DNA of 64,000 nucleotides, from positions 1,736,001 through 1,800,000 of the forward strand of contig NZ_JAFIMU010000007.1 in assembly GCF_017302985.1 (NCBI RefSeq). The letters are read 5' to 3'. Origin of the DNA: Corallococcus macrosporus. Its GTDB lineage: Bacteria > Myxococcota > Myxococcia > Myxococcales > Myxococcaceae. How positions within the stretch are numbered: position 1 is the first letter of the stretch; each line of letters begins with the position of its first letter. A program made the translations under genes and the position numbers. This document shows positions 24,516 to 33,315 of this stretch, in pieces. The notes under the pieces were generated by a model. That model had not been told where the DNA came from. It did no database searches and saw only the letters and a list, made by a program, of their open reading frames with translations.

Positions 24516-27500
24516 TTAGCGGCGGGACACGAGCGAGAGGATCTGCGGACCGTAGCGCTCCGTGAGCGCGGGGCCCACGCCGTGGATGGACATGAGCTCC
24601 GCGCCGCTGGAGGGCCGCGCGCTGGCGATGGCGTCCAGCACGCGGTCGGTGAGGATGCGGAAGGCGGGCACCTTGCGCTTGCGGGCTTCCGTGAGGCGCC
24701 AGGCCTTGAGGGACTCCACCAGGGCGGGGGACGCCGGGGGCAGCGCGTAGCCCGGCTCCGGCGGCGCGGCGCGGGACGCGTTCCACGACGCCCGGGCGCC
24801 GGAGCCCCCCAAGCTCGGCGGTGACTCGGACGCGGCGCGGGCCCGCCAGCCGCCACGGGCCGGAGGGGGTGCGTCCGTGGGGAACGCTTCCTGGCTGAAG
24901 TCCGCGTCGGGGGTGGGTTCGCGCGGCGTCCAGGAGTCGGTGCCACGGCGGCTCTTGCCACGCGCCCGGGGCGCGGCCTCCTTGCTGGCCGCGCGCTTGC
25001 GGGTCGTGCGCTTCGTGCCGCCGGCGGCCGTGCGGCCCTTGCGCTTCTTGGAGGGCACCTCGCGCGCCTGGGGGAGCACCACCTGCCCGGGGGCGATGAC
25101 GCGCGCGCGGCGGCCGGTGTCCGTCAGGGACAGCCGCTGGAAGAGGATGACCTGGCCGTCCTTGTCGAACGAGTCCGAGTCCAGGCGCACCAGCCCCGAG
25201 CGCACCAGTCCGCCCACGAGCCGCTCGAAGTCGCGGCGGTGGAGCTGTTCTCCGAAGAGCTCCCGGTGGAGCCGTCCGGTGGCCTGGCCGTCGCGCGCGT
25301 GCAGGGCCTCCAGGATGCGGCCCAGCGCGTGGGCCTCCATGGCGGAGGGCTCCTCGAAGCGGACCACCTCGCAGGACTCGGGGGCGCAGACGTCGCACAG
25401 GCCGCAGGCGGCGCCGGAGTCCTGCACGTCGCCGAAGTGCGCCACCAGGTGCCGCATGCGGCAGTCGTGCGCTTCCGCGTACCGGCCCATCTGCTCCAGG
25501 TGCAGCTGCTTGCGCTCGCGCTGCGCGATGTACGCCACGGCCCAGCCCGCGCGGCCGCGGCGCACGTCCTCGTCGGGCGTCATCTCCACGCCGCCGTGGA
25601 TCCACAGCTGCTCCAGGGCCTTGTCGAAGGCCTCGGGGTCGCCGCGCACGCGGGCCTGGATGGAGGCCTTGGGCTCCAGTTCGTTGGAGGTGGCCTGGTA
25701 GATGCGCTCCAGGACGGAGGGGTCCGGGTAGTCGCGGCGGTGGAAGAACTCGTGGGTGCGCCGGTCCACGAAGGCGTGGAGCAGCACCGCGCGCGAATCC
25801 TTACCGTCGCGGCCCGCGCGGCCCAGCTCCTGGTAGTAGCCCTCCAGGCTCGCGGGCAGCGCCGCGTGGATGACGGTGCGCACGTCCGGCTTGTCGATGC
25901 CCATGCCGAACGCGGTCGTCGCGACGATGACCTCCAGGTGGCCCTTGAGGAACGCGGCCTGGATGCGGTCGCGCTCCTGGGGCTGGAGGCCCGCGTGGTA
26001 CGGCGCGGTGTGGAAGTCGTGCGCGAGCAGGTCCGCGTACTGCTCGGCGTGCTTGCGCGTGGACGCGTAGACGATGGCGGGCCGGTGCTCGGGGTTCTTC
26101 AGCAGCGACAGGATGGCGTCGCCGCGCGCGCCCGGGTTCAGCTCGCGCACCTCGATGGCGATGTTGGTGCGGCGGAAGCCGTGGATGAAGGTGTGCGCGG
26201 CGCCGCCCCGGGAGCCGCGCAGGCCGAGTTGCTGGACGATGTCCTTCTGCACGTCCGGCGTGGCGGTGGCGGTGAGGGCCACCACGGGCGCGGGGCGCAA
26301 CAGCGGCAGGCGCGAGCCCAGCAGCCGGTAGTCCGGACGGAAGTCATGGCCCCACTGCGAGATGCAGTGTGCCTCGTCGATGGCGATGAGCGACGGCGTG
26401 CGGCGGGCGAGCAGCTCCACGAAGCCGGGGACGCCCAGGCGCTCCGGAGCGATGAAGAGGAAGTCCAGGCGGCCTTCCAGGTATTCGGCGCAGACCTGCC
26501 GGGAGGTGGCGCGGTCGCGGCCGGAGTGGATGCGGTCCGCGGCGAAGCCCAGGGACTGGAGCCGCAGCACCTGGTCCTCCATCAGCGCGATGAGCGGGCT
26601 GACGACGACGGTGGTGCCCGCGCGAGCGAGGCCCGGGAGCTGGTAGCAGAGGGACTTGCCCGCGCCCGTGGGCATGACGAGGAGCAGGTCCTCACCGGAC
26701 GTGGCCGCGCGGCAGACCTCTTCCTGGTACGGGCGGAAGTCGTTGAAGCCGAAGGCCTCCTTGAGGAGGCCACGCAGCTTGTCCGGAGGCGTGGGCGCGC
26801 GGTGGACGCGCTCCGGCCGGCCGCTGCCCATGTTCACGGCCTGGGGCTGGCGCTTCGCCCGGCCGAAGCCTTCGGAGGAGGCCTGCACGAACGCGGAGCG
26901 CACCTCCGCGGGAGGAATGTTGGGCGCGTTCCGGGCCGTGTTCCATCCACCCGTGTCTCCGTGGGGGCCGTGAGCCGGAGCGCCCGTCGCGGGACGCATG
27001 GGTCCTGTGTGCGCGTCGGATCCACCGTGGGCACCGTGACGAGCGTCGCTGACGGGGGCTCCTGCTCCGAATGCACCCGTGTGACGCGCATCGCTGACAG
27101 GAGCGCCTGCTCCGGATGCGCCCATGGCGCGGCGTGCATCGCCTGCCGCGCCGTGGCCGAATGCGGAGCCCGCTCCCGCGTGCGGCATGCTCGCGGCGGC
27201 ACCGACCTCGTTGCGCGCGGTGTTGGCTCGGGCCGCGCTCCGCACGGTGGCGGTCGCGGCCTCACGGGTCCGGAAGAGTTCCTCCGCGGGCGCCTGCGCG
27301 GGATGCGGCCGGCTCGATTCAAAGCGTCCACTCGCGGGCGCGGGGCCACCACTCCGGGCCGTGGCCGGCGTGGGCGGCAGCGATGTGGGCGCCTGGCCCA
27401 CGACCTCCCGCACATAGGCCTCGATGCCGCTCATGAACGCGTCCAGCGCGCCCTGCCCACGCTCGATGCGCTGGAGCCACGCCTCCCACTGCCCCGTCAT

Positions 27501-29414
27501 CACGGGCGACTTCACGTCCGGGTGCACCACCTGGATGAGGTGGATGCCCTTCTCCGTGGCCACCAGCCGCTTGCCCTCGCGGGTCAGGTACTCGCGCTCG
27601 AGCAGCAGCTCGATGGTCGCGGCGCGCGTCGCGGGCGTGCCCAGCCCCGTGTCGCGCATCGCGTCCACCAGCTCCTTCTCATCCAGCGTGCGCCCGGCGG
27701 ACTCCATCGCCGTCAGCAGCGTCGCCTCCGTGAAGCGCGGCGGGGGACGCGTGCGCTTCTTCACCGCCTCCACGTCCGCCACCGTCTGCGCCTGCCCGCG
27801 CGCGAGCCCCGGCGGCAGGTCCTGCGGCTCGTCGTCCGGCTCGTCTTCCTTGTCCTTGTCCGCGCCCTTCTTGCCCTCCGGCTTGAGGCGCGGCGCCTTC
27901 TGCCCGCCCCCCACGTCCAGGACCTTCCAGCCCACCTTCTCCACCTGCGTGCCCGCGCTGTGGAAGCGGTCCACCACCGGCCCCGCGTCCCCCTTCGACG
28001 TCACCGCGGTGATGACCGTGGTCACCTTCCAGACGTGGTCCTCGTGCCACGCCTGGAGCAGCCGGCGGCACACCAGGTCATAGAGGCGCTGCTCGTCCGG
28101 CGACAGCCGCACGCCCGACGCGGGCATCGGCGTGGGGATGATGGCGTGGTGGTCCGTCACCTTCGCGTCGTCCACGTAGCGCTTGCCCAGCGGACGCTCG
28201 CCCGTGCCCGGCGCCAGGTCCTCGTGGTAGGGCGCCTGGATGGCGCGCACCACCTCCGGCAGCGTGTCCGCCACCGTCTGCGACAGGTGCCGGCTGGCCG
28301 TGCGCGGGTAGCTCAGGAGCTTGTGCTTCTCATAGAGCGCCTGCGCCACCTCCAACGTGCGCTGCGCGCTGAAGCCGAACAGCCGGTTCGCGTGGCGCTG
28401 CAGCTCCGTCAGGTCGTAGAGCAGCGGCGGCGGCATCCGCTTCGTCTCCGCGTCCAGCGACTCCACCGCCGCGCTGCCGCCGCGCACCCGGTCGATGACC
28501 CGGCCCGCCTCCACGCCGTCCGCGTCCAGCCGGCGCGCCTCGCGCACGGAGTCGTAGCCCGGCGGAATCACCGGCTTGCCGTCCGGCCCCGAGCGGAACC
28601 AGGTACCCTGGTATTTCGCCCCCGCCGGCGCGCCCTTGCCGCGAGGCACGAAGGTGGCGACGACCTCCAGGTAGTCCCGGGGCACGAAGTCGCGGATGGC
28701 CAGCTCGCGCTCCACCACCATGGCCAGCGTGGGCGTCTGCACGCGTCCCACGGACAGCATGCTGCCGTAGGTCCCGCTCGCCAGCGTGTAGAGGCGGGAC
28801 AGGTTCATGCCCACGAGCCAGTCCGCGCGGCTGCGCCCCATGGCGGCGTCCGCCAGCGGTGCGTAGGCCTTGCCGTCCTTGAGCTGCTGGAAGCCGTCGC
28901 GGATGGCGCGCTCGGTGAGCGACGACACCCACAGCCGCCGCACCGGCTTGCGGCATCCGGCGGCGTCGTAGATGTACCGGAAGATGAGCTCGCCCTCGCG
29001 CCCCGCGTCCGTGGCGCACACCACGGCGGACACCTCCGGCGCGTTCATCACCCGGCGGACGACCTCGAACTGGCTCTTCGTCGAGTCCGACACCACCAGC
29101 GGCCAGTCCGCCGGCAGCATGGGCAGGTGCGAGCGGTGCCACTTCTTCCATTCCGGGCGAATCTCATGCGGCTGCGCCAGGCCCACCAGGTGGCCGATGG
29201 CCCACGTCACGACGTAGCCGTTGCCGCGAAGGAAGCCCTCGCCGCGCTCGTTGGCGCCCAGGACGCGGGCGATGTCGCGCGCCACGGCGGGCTTCTCCGC
29301 CACCACCGCGAGGACGGATCCCCGTCCACCGCGAGCCGTCCCACCATCCACGCTCCCGTCCCGCGACACCGTCCTGTCCCATCCGGGCGCTTCGCCCATC
29401 TCATCCCACCTCAT
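24516..29414 (-). CDS. DNA topoisomerase III - RecQ helicase - HRDC fusion
   Basis: One 1632-residue frame joins two enzymes. Residues about 35-690 are a type IA topoisomerase III: TOPRIM (VVAEKPAVARDIARVLG; ATDAGREGELIFRYIY) and the active-site tyrosine in LLSYPRTASRHL near 368. Residues about 690-875 are a low-complexity linker with a repeated GAGAPVSDARH. From about 878 follows a RecQ helicase: FRPYQEE, MPTGAGKSLCYQLP, DEAHCISQWGHDFRPDY, ALTATAT, ELGRAGRDG, and a cysteine cluster ending CGLCDVC. An Ala/Lys-rich stretch leads to a C-terminal HRDC domain (from about 1555). Eukaryotic Sgs1-Top3 and bacterial RecQ-TopB act together to dissolve recombination intermediates and decatenate DNA; here they are covalently joined. 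Start ATG 29414 follows GGAGGGG. Confidence 0.93.
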   Translation of the reverse strand: MRWDEMGEAPGWDRTVSRDGSVDGGTARGGRGSVLAVVAEKPAVARDIARVLGANERGEGFLRGNGYVVTWAIGHLVGLAQPHEIRPEWKKWHRSHLPMLPADWPLVVSDSTKSQFEVVRRVMNAPEVSAVVCATDAGREGELIFRYIYDAAGCRKPVRRLWVSSLTERAIRDGFQQLKDGKAYAPLADAAMGRSRADWLVGMNLSRLYTLASGTYGSMLSVGRVQTPTLAMVVERELAIRDFVPRDYLEVVATFVPRGKGAPAGAKYQGTWFRSGPDGKPVIPPGYDSVREARRLDADGVEAGRVIDRVRGGSAAVESLDAETKRMPPPLLYDLTELQRHANRLFGFSAQRTLEVAQALYEKHKLLSYPRTASRHLSQTVADTLPEVVRAIQAPYHEDLAPGTGERPLGKRYVDDAKVTDHHAIIPTPMPASGVRLSPDEQRLYDLVCRRLLQAWHEDHVWKVTTVITAVTSKGDAGPVVDRFHSAGTQVEKVGWKVLDVGGGQKAPRLKPEGKKGADKDKEDEPDDEPQDLPPGLARGQAQTVADVEAVKKRTRPPPRFTEATLLTAMESAGRTLDEKELVDAMRDTGLGTPATRAATIELLLEREYLTREGKRLVATEKGIHLIQVVHPDVKSPVMTGQWEAWLQRIERGQGALDAFMSGIEAYVREVVGQAPTSLPPTPATARSGGPAPASGRFESSRPHPAQAPAEELFRTREAATATVRSAARANTARNEVGAAASMPHAGAGSAFGHGAAGDARRAMGASGAGAPVSDARHTGAFGAGAPVSDARHGAHGGSDAHTGPMRPATGAPAHGPHGDTGGWNTARNAPNIPPAEVRSAFVQASSEGFGRAKRQPQAVNMGSGRPERVHRAPTPPDKLRGLLKEAFGFNDFRPYQEEVCRAATSGEDLLLVMPTGAGKSLCYQLPGLARAGTTVVVSPLIALMEDQVLRLQSLGFAADRIHSGRDRATSRQVCAEYLEGRLDFLFIAPERLGVPGFVELLARRTPSLIAIDEAHCISQWGHDFRPDYRLLGSRLPLLRPAPVVALTATATPDVQKDIVQQLGLRGSRGGAAHTFIHGFRRTNIAIEVRELNPGARGDAILSLLKNPEHRPAIVYASTRKHAEQYADLLAHDFHTAPYHAGLQPQERDRIQAAFLKGHLEVIVATTAFGMGIDKPDVRTVIHAALPASLEGYYQELGRAGRDGKDSRAVLLHAFVDRRTHEFFHRRDYPDPSVLERIYQATSNELEPKASIQARVRGDPEAFDKALEQLWIHGGVEMTPDEDVRRGRAGWAVAYIAQRERKQLHLEQMGRYAEAHDCRMRHLVAHFGDVQDSGAACGLCDVCAPESCEVVRFEEPSAMEAHALGRILEALHARDGQATGRLHRELFGEQLHRRDFERLVGGLVRSGLVRLDSDSFDKDGQVILFQRLSLTDTGRRARVIAPGQVVLPQAREVPSKKRKGRTAAGGTKRTTRKRAASKEAAPRARGKSRRGTDSWTPREPTPDADFSQEAFPTDAPPPARGGWRARAASESPPSLGGSGARASWNASRAAPPEPGYALPPASPALVESLKAWRLTEARKRKVPAFRILTDRVLDAIASARPSSGAELMSIHGVGPALTERYGPQILSLVSRR

Positions 29415-29606
29415 GGCCTGTCCCCTCCCCGCCCCGGCCGCCCACCCGCGGGGTCGGGCCCCCCGCAGTGCGCAGCCCTACCCTTCCCTATCGCGGCAGG
29501 CTGACATGGCCAGGGGCCACCTGTCCCGCTCCGTCACGCCCGCATGCCCTCCAGGGAGGCAGCGGCCGGAACCGGAACGCGGCGAGGGGTCCCGATCAAA
29601 ACGGAA

Positions 29607-29637
29607 ATCGCCCCGGCGCCAGCGCGGCACCGGGGCG
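29607..29637 (-). terminator. Intrinsic terminator after the NADH dehydrogenase-like gene
   Basis: A 13-bp stem (TCGCCCCGGCGCC with GGCACCGGGGCGA, one mismatch) and a 5-nt loop lie 30 nt beyond the stop of the minus-strand gene. In the direction of transcription it is followed by a T-rich tail (TTTCCGTTTTGATC). It fits a Rho-independent terminator closing the operon that reaches back to 34.6 kb. Confidence 0.6.
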
Positions 29638-29666
29638 ACCTTCACCACTTCGCACGTCCTGCGGCT

Positions 29667-31025
29667 TCAGTGCACCGGCGCAGGCTGCGACGCCGGCAGC
29701 TCCGGCCGCGCGGAGGGCGGGAGGACGGGGCCCTGCGCGGAGGGCGCCAGGGCGGGCAGGCGGGTCGCCACCTTGCCGGTGATGAGCCGCATGTCGCGGC
29801 CGCCCTTGGTGAAGAACGTGTACGCCCAGTTGAGCATCACGGAGGCGCGGTTGCGGAAGCCGATGAGGTAGGCCACGTGCACGCCCGCCCATACCAGCCA
29901 CGCGGGCAGCCCCTTCATGCTCCACTTGTCGAAGAGCAAGCCCACCGCGTAGCCGCGGCCAATCACCGCGAAGCTGCCCTTGTCGTGGTAGCGGAACGGG
30001 CTCAGCGGCTTCTGCTGCAGCCGGTCGCGGATGGTCTTCGCCACGTGCCGCCCCATCTGCATCGCCGCCGGCGCGATGCCCGGCACGGGCTTGCCGTTCT
30101 GCTCCACCGCGGCCACGTCGCCAATCACATACACGTCGTTCAGGCCCGGCGCCGTGAGCTGCGGAGACACCTTCACGCGCCCCGCGCGGTCCAGGGGCAC
30201 CTCCAGCGAACGCACCAGCGGCGACGCCGCCACGCCCGCGCCCCACAGCACCGTGCGCGTGGCGATGTGCTCGTCCCCGAACGTGACGCCCTCCTCGTCG
30301 ATGCCCGTCACCATGGCGCCGGTGCGCACCTCGACGTGCAGCGCCTCCAGGTCCTTCTTCGCCGCTTCCGACAGCTCCTCCGGATAGGCGTTGAGCACGC
30401 GCGGCAGCCCCTCCAGCAGAATCACCCGCGCCTCGCGCGTGTCGATGCGCCGGAAGTCCTTCGGCAGCGCGTGCCGCGTCATGTACGAGAGCGCCCCCGC
30501 CAGCTCCACGCCCGTGGGCCCCGCGCCGATGATGACGAAGGTCATCCACTGCCGCTGGCGCACGGGGTCGGACTCGCGCTCCGCGGCCTCGAAGGCCGTG
30601 AGCACGCGCTCGCGGATGCGCACCGCGTCCTCCAGCGTCTTCAGGCCGGGCGCCACCTGCGCCCACTCCGGGTGCTTGAAGTACGAGTGCGTCGCGCCCG
30701 TGGCCAGCACCAGCGAGTCGTAGGGAATCTCCCCGCCCTCCACGACCAGCACCTTGCGGCGCGCGTCCACCGACTTCGCCTCCGCCAGCAGCACCTCCGT
30801 GTTGCGCGAGTGCAGCACGCTGCGGATGGGCGCGGAGATGTCCGCCGGGTTCAGCACCGCCGTCGCCACCTGGTACAGGAGCGGCTGGAAGAGGTGGTGG
30901 TTGTAGCGGTCCACCACCGTCACCCGCACGGTGTCCGCCTTGCCCAAAGCCTTCGCGGCCTGAAGCCCGCCAAAGCCCGCCCCCACGATGACCACGTGAT
31001 GCCTGCTGTCCCGGTCGCGTTCCAT
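29667..31025 (-). CDS. NAD(P)/FAD-dependent oxidoreductase, type II NADH dehydrogenase-like
   Basis: A 452-residue flavoprotein. The first dinucleotide fold is HHVVIVGAGFGGLQAAKAL at the N-terminus (FAD), the second is FVIIGAGPTGVELAGAL near 165 (NADH), and an FAD-contact motif NDVYVIGDVAAVE lies near 300. The C-terminal membrane-anchoring helices (SMKGLPAWLVWAGVHVAYL and following) fit NDH-2, which passes electrons from NADH to quinone without proton pumping. The start is uncertain. ATG 31025 puts the Rossmann motif ten residues in; ATG 31064, 13 codons upstream, has GGGGA at a good distance. It is the last gene of a likely five-gene minus-strand unit. Confidence 0.9.
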   Translation of the reverse strand: MERDRDSRHHVVIVGAGFGGLQAAKALGKADTVRVTVVDRYNHHLFQPLLYQVATAVLNPADISAPIRSVLHSRNTEVLLAEAKSVDARRKVLVVEGGEIPYDSLVLATGATHSYFKHPEWAQVAPGLKTLEDAVRIRERVLTAFEAAERESDPVRQRQWMTFVIIGAGPTGVELAGALSYMTRHALPKDFRRIDTREARVILLEGLPRVLNAYPEELSEAAKKDLEALHVEVRTGAMVTGIDEEGVTFGDEHIATRTVLWGAGVAASPLVRSLEVPLDRAGRVKVSPQLTAPGLNDVYVIGDVAAVEQNGKPVPGIAPAAMQMGRHVAKTIRDRLQQKPLSPFRYHDKGSFAVIGRGYAVGLLFDKWSMKGLPAWLVWAGVHVAYLIGFRNRASVMLNWAYTFFTKGGRDMRLITGKVATRLPALAPSAQGPVLPPSARPELPASQPAPVH

Positions 31026-31126
31026 GGCGGGAAGGTGCGGACGCATGACGCGGGCGGCCAGCATCCATTGTTCCCCGCCTGCCCGGCGGGCCGCCCTCGC
31101 ACGCCCGGCCGCCCTCCGGCCAGGCG

Positions 31127-31561
31127 TCAGGCGCCCGCCGGCGGCGTCACGGACACCAGCAGCAGCTGCCGGTGGATGCGCTCCACGTGCAGCAGCATCG
31201 CGCCCAGGTTCGCGGTGTCCTTCACCCACGGCAGGATGGCCGCGCGCAGCTCGCCCAGGACTCCCGTGCCCGTGGGACCCGTGGTGCTCCAGGCCGCCGC
31301 CACCTCCTGACGCGCGGACTCCGGCAGGTCCGCGTTGCGCGGCTCCTTCGGGATGAAGCGCCCGGAGGCCTTCACCAGGCTGGCCAGCAGCGCGGCCACG
31401 GCCTCCGGCTTCGTGCCCTCCAGCTTCAGCCGGTGGGCCATGCCCAGCGAGTGCAGGCCGTTGAGCCCCTCGCGCGGCTTGCCCTCCGGGGACAGCAGTC
31501 CCTCGCGCAGGTACTCCGCGGGCCGGGTGGCCGACAGGTCGACGTTCTCGCCGTTCGCCAT
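31127..31561 (-). CDS. Hypothetical protein (144 aa)
   Basis: A 144-residue soluble, mostly helical protein (MANGENVDLSATRPAEYLREGLL...) that I do not recognise. A central AVAALLASLVKASGRFI and a C-terminal RAAILPWVKDTANLGAMLLHVERIHRQLLL are the main hydrophobic segments; neither looks like a membrane helix. The ATG at 31561 follows a GGTGGG site; a GTG three codons upstream is the alternative. It lies between a lipoprotein gene (42 nt away) and the NDH-2-like gene on the same strand. Confidence 0.6.
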   Translation of the reverse strand: MANGENVDLSATRPAEYLREGLLSPEGKPREGLNGLHSLGMAHRLKLEGTKPEAVAALLASLVKASGRFIPKEPRNADLPESARQEVAAAWSTTGPTGTGVLGELRAAILPWVKDTANLGAMLLHVERIHRQLLLVSVTPPAGA

Positions 31562-31603
31562 GGATTTCACCCACCAGGGGGAAGAGGTGCCGCCCCCATC
31601 ACA

Positions 31604-32140
31604 TCACGGCAGCGCCGCGAGCGCGTCCCGCACGTGCTTCTCCAGGGCGGGGCGCTCGTGGTCCGTCCACTTGGGGCCGGACCAGGGAAGGCCGTGCAGC
31701 GCGGCCAGCAGCGCCTCCAACCTTGCCCGCGCGTCCCCGGTGCCCGCGTCGGCGTCCACCAGCGCCTTCACCTCGCGGGCCACCCGGCCCTCCAGGGTGT
31801 CGCGCAGGCAGCAGACGTAGACGTCCTCTTCCGGCAGCCGGGAACCCGGCGGTGCGGCGCGGCCCGCCTGGAGCACGCGCTCGTGCGCGGCCACCACGCC
31901 GGGCAGCAGCGACACGAGCGGCGCCGGCTGGGCCAGCAGCGCCGCCAGGTCCCGGTAGCCCTGCTGGAACGCGGGGTTCACCTTCTCCAGGCGCTGGTAG
32001 CACCCGGCCGCGTTGGGATTGAACGGCGTCACGGCGGCCCCCGGAGCCGGGGACCGGCTGCACCCCGACAGCAGGCTCCAGAGCGCCCCCAGCATCAGGA
32101 GCGCTCCGAACCGCGAGGGGAAAGACGGCCGCCGCGCCAT
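31604..32140 (-). CDS. Hypothetical lipoprotein (178 aa)
   Basis: A 178-residue protein with a lipoprotein signal (RFGALLMLGALWSLLSGC; lipobox LSGC, Cys about 27). The mature part is helical with a CCLRDTLEGRVAREV segment and a C-terminal WTDHERPALEKHVRDAL. No known domain. It starts 5 nt after the stop of the exported epimerase and is probably translated from the same message. Its location would be the inner or outer membrane facing the periplasm. Confidence 0.7.
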   Translation of the reverse strand: MARRPSFPSRFGALLMLGALWSLLSGCSRSPAPGAAVTPFNPNAAGCYQRLEKVNPAFQQGYRDLAALLAQPAPLVSLLPGVVAAHERVLQAGRAAPPGSRLPEEDVYVCCLRDTLEGRVAREVKALVDADAGTGDARARLEALLAALHGLPWSGPKWTDHERPALEKHVRDALAALP

Positions 32141-32145
32141 TCCAC

Positions 32146-33315
32146 TCAGCCCGCCTTGGCCGTGCCCTTCGCCTGGTGCCAGGCGGCGAGCACTTCCTTC
32201 TCCCGCTCCGCGGACAGGCCCGAGCGCAGCTTCTCCTGGCGCTCCGGCGGCAGGCCGTGGAACCAGGTCAGCGTGTCACGCACGGTGTCCGCCAGCGGGC
32301 GGGTGGTGAGCCCCGCCTGCGTGGCGCGGGTGATGCTCACCGCGCCGATGCCGCTCTCCGGGCCGGTGCGCGGCACCCACGCGGGCATGTCCGCGAAGGC
32401 CGTCACCTTCTGCTGGTCCAGGAAGGCCGTGTCCACCCAGGTGAAGCGCGCGTCGCTGCCGGTGGCCTTCTGGATGTCCTCCAGCATGCCCTTCATGTTC
32501 ATGGGCTTCAGCGGGCCGGTGACGTTGAAGATGCCCGCGGTGCGGCGCTCCACGTTGCGGATGATGAACGCGGCCAGGTCGCGCGCGTCGATGATCTGCA
32601 CCGGGTCCTCGCCGTCGCCGGGGGCCAGCACCTCGCCGCCCTTCGCCACGCGCAGCGGCCAGTAGGTGAAGCGGTCGGAGCCGTCATCCGGGCCCACGAT
32701 GAGGCCGGGGCGGATGTTGAGCGTGCGGCCGGGCAGCGCGGCCTCGGCCGCCTTCTCGCAGAGCGCCTTGAGCGGGCCGTAGCTCGTCTCGCTGACCTCC
32801 TCCTTCGTCTCGTCCGGGAGGGTGCCCACGGCGTCGGACTCGTTGAGGTCCTTCTTCGTCATCTCCTTGTAGACGGACACGCTGGAGATGAAGACGTACT
32901 GCCCCACGTTGGGCGCGAGCAGCTCCGCGGACGCCTTCACGATGCGCGGCACGTAGCCGGACGTGTCGATGACCGCGTCCCACTTGCGGCCCGCCAGCGC
33001 CTTCAGGCCTTCACCCTTGTTGGGGTCGCGGTCGCCCTGGAGCTTCTCCACGTCCGGGAAGAGGCCCGGGTTGGACTTGCCGCGGTTGAAGAGCGTGAGC
33101 GTGTGGCCGCGCGCCTGCGCCGCCTGCACCAGCGCGGGGCCCAGGAACCGGGTGCCACCCAGGATGAGGATGTTCAGGGGCTTGCCCGGACCAGCGTCAT
33201 CCCCGCCCTTGCTCGCGTCGGCCGGGCCCGCCTTGGGGGACGATGCACAGCCCAACACCTGGACCGCGCCCAACGCGGCCGCTGCTTGAATCACGCCTCT
33301 TCGGGACAGCTTCAT
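32146..33315 (-). CDS. Exported NAD-dependent epimerase/dehydratase (SDR-type)
   Basis: A 389-residue protein. The N-terminus SRRGVIQAAAALGAVQVLGCASS has both a twin-arginine-like pair and a lipobox-like cysteine, so it is exported, probably folded. After a linker it is a short-chain-dehydrogenase/epimerase: nucleotide motif ILILGGTRFLGPALVQAA near 49, then a catalytic-triad-like YVFISSVSVYK and ETSYGPLKALCEK (YxxxK). A periplasmic NAD(P)-dependent sugar-nucleotide enzyme is unusual, because its cofactor and substrate are normally cytoplasmic. The ATG at 33315 has GGAGGAA at 7 nt and overlaps the stop of the transporter gene (ATGA). Confidence 0.75.
   Translation of the reverse strand: MKLSRRGVIQAAAALGAVQVLGCASSPKAGPADASKGGDDAGPGKPLNILILGGTRFLGPALVQAAQARGHTLTLFNRGKSNPGLFPDVEKLQGDRDPNKGEGLKALAGRKWDAVIDTSGYVPRIVKASAELLAPNVGQYVFISSVSVYKEMTKKDLNESDAVGTLPDETKEEVSETSYGPLKALCEKAAEAALPGRTLNIRPGLIVGPDDGSDRFTYWPLRVAKGGEVLAPGDGEDPVQIIDARDLAAFIIRNVERRTAGIFNVTGPLKPMNMKGMLEDIQKATGSDARFTWVDTAFLDQQKVTAFADMPAWVPRTGPESGIGAVSITRATQAGLTTRPLADTVRDTLTWFHGLPPERQEKLRSGLSAEREKEVLAAWHQAKGTAKAG

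Noticed and set aside
25239-29504. A 1421-codon open frame on the plus strand opposite the topoisomerase-helicase gene
   Set aside because: It is an antisense shadow produced by high GC content. Its translation is a monotonous Arg/Ala/Val/Leu-rich sequence without domains, while the minus strand encodes clear enzyme motifs.
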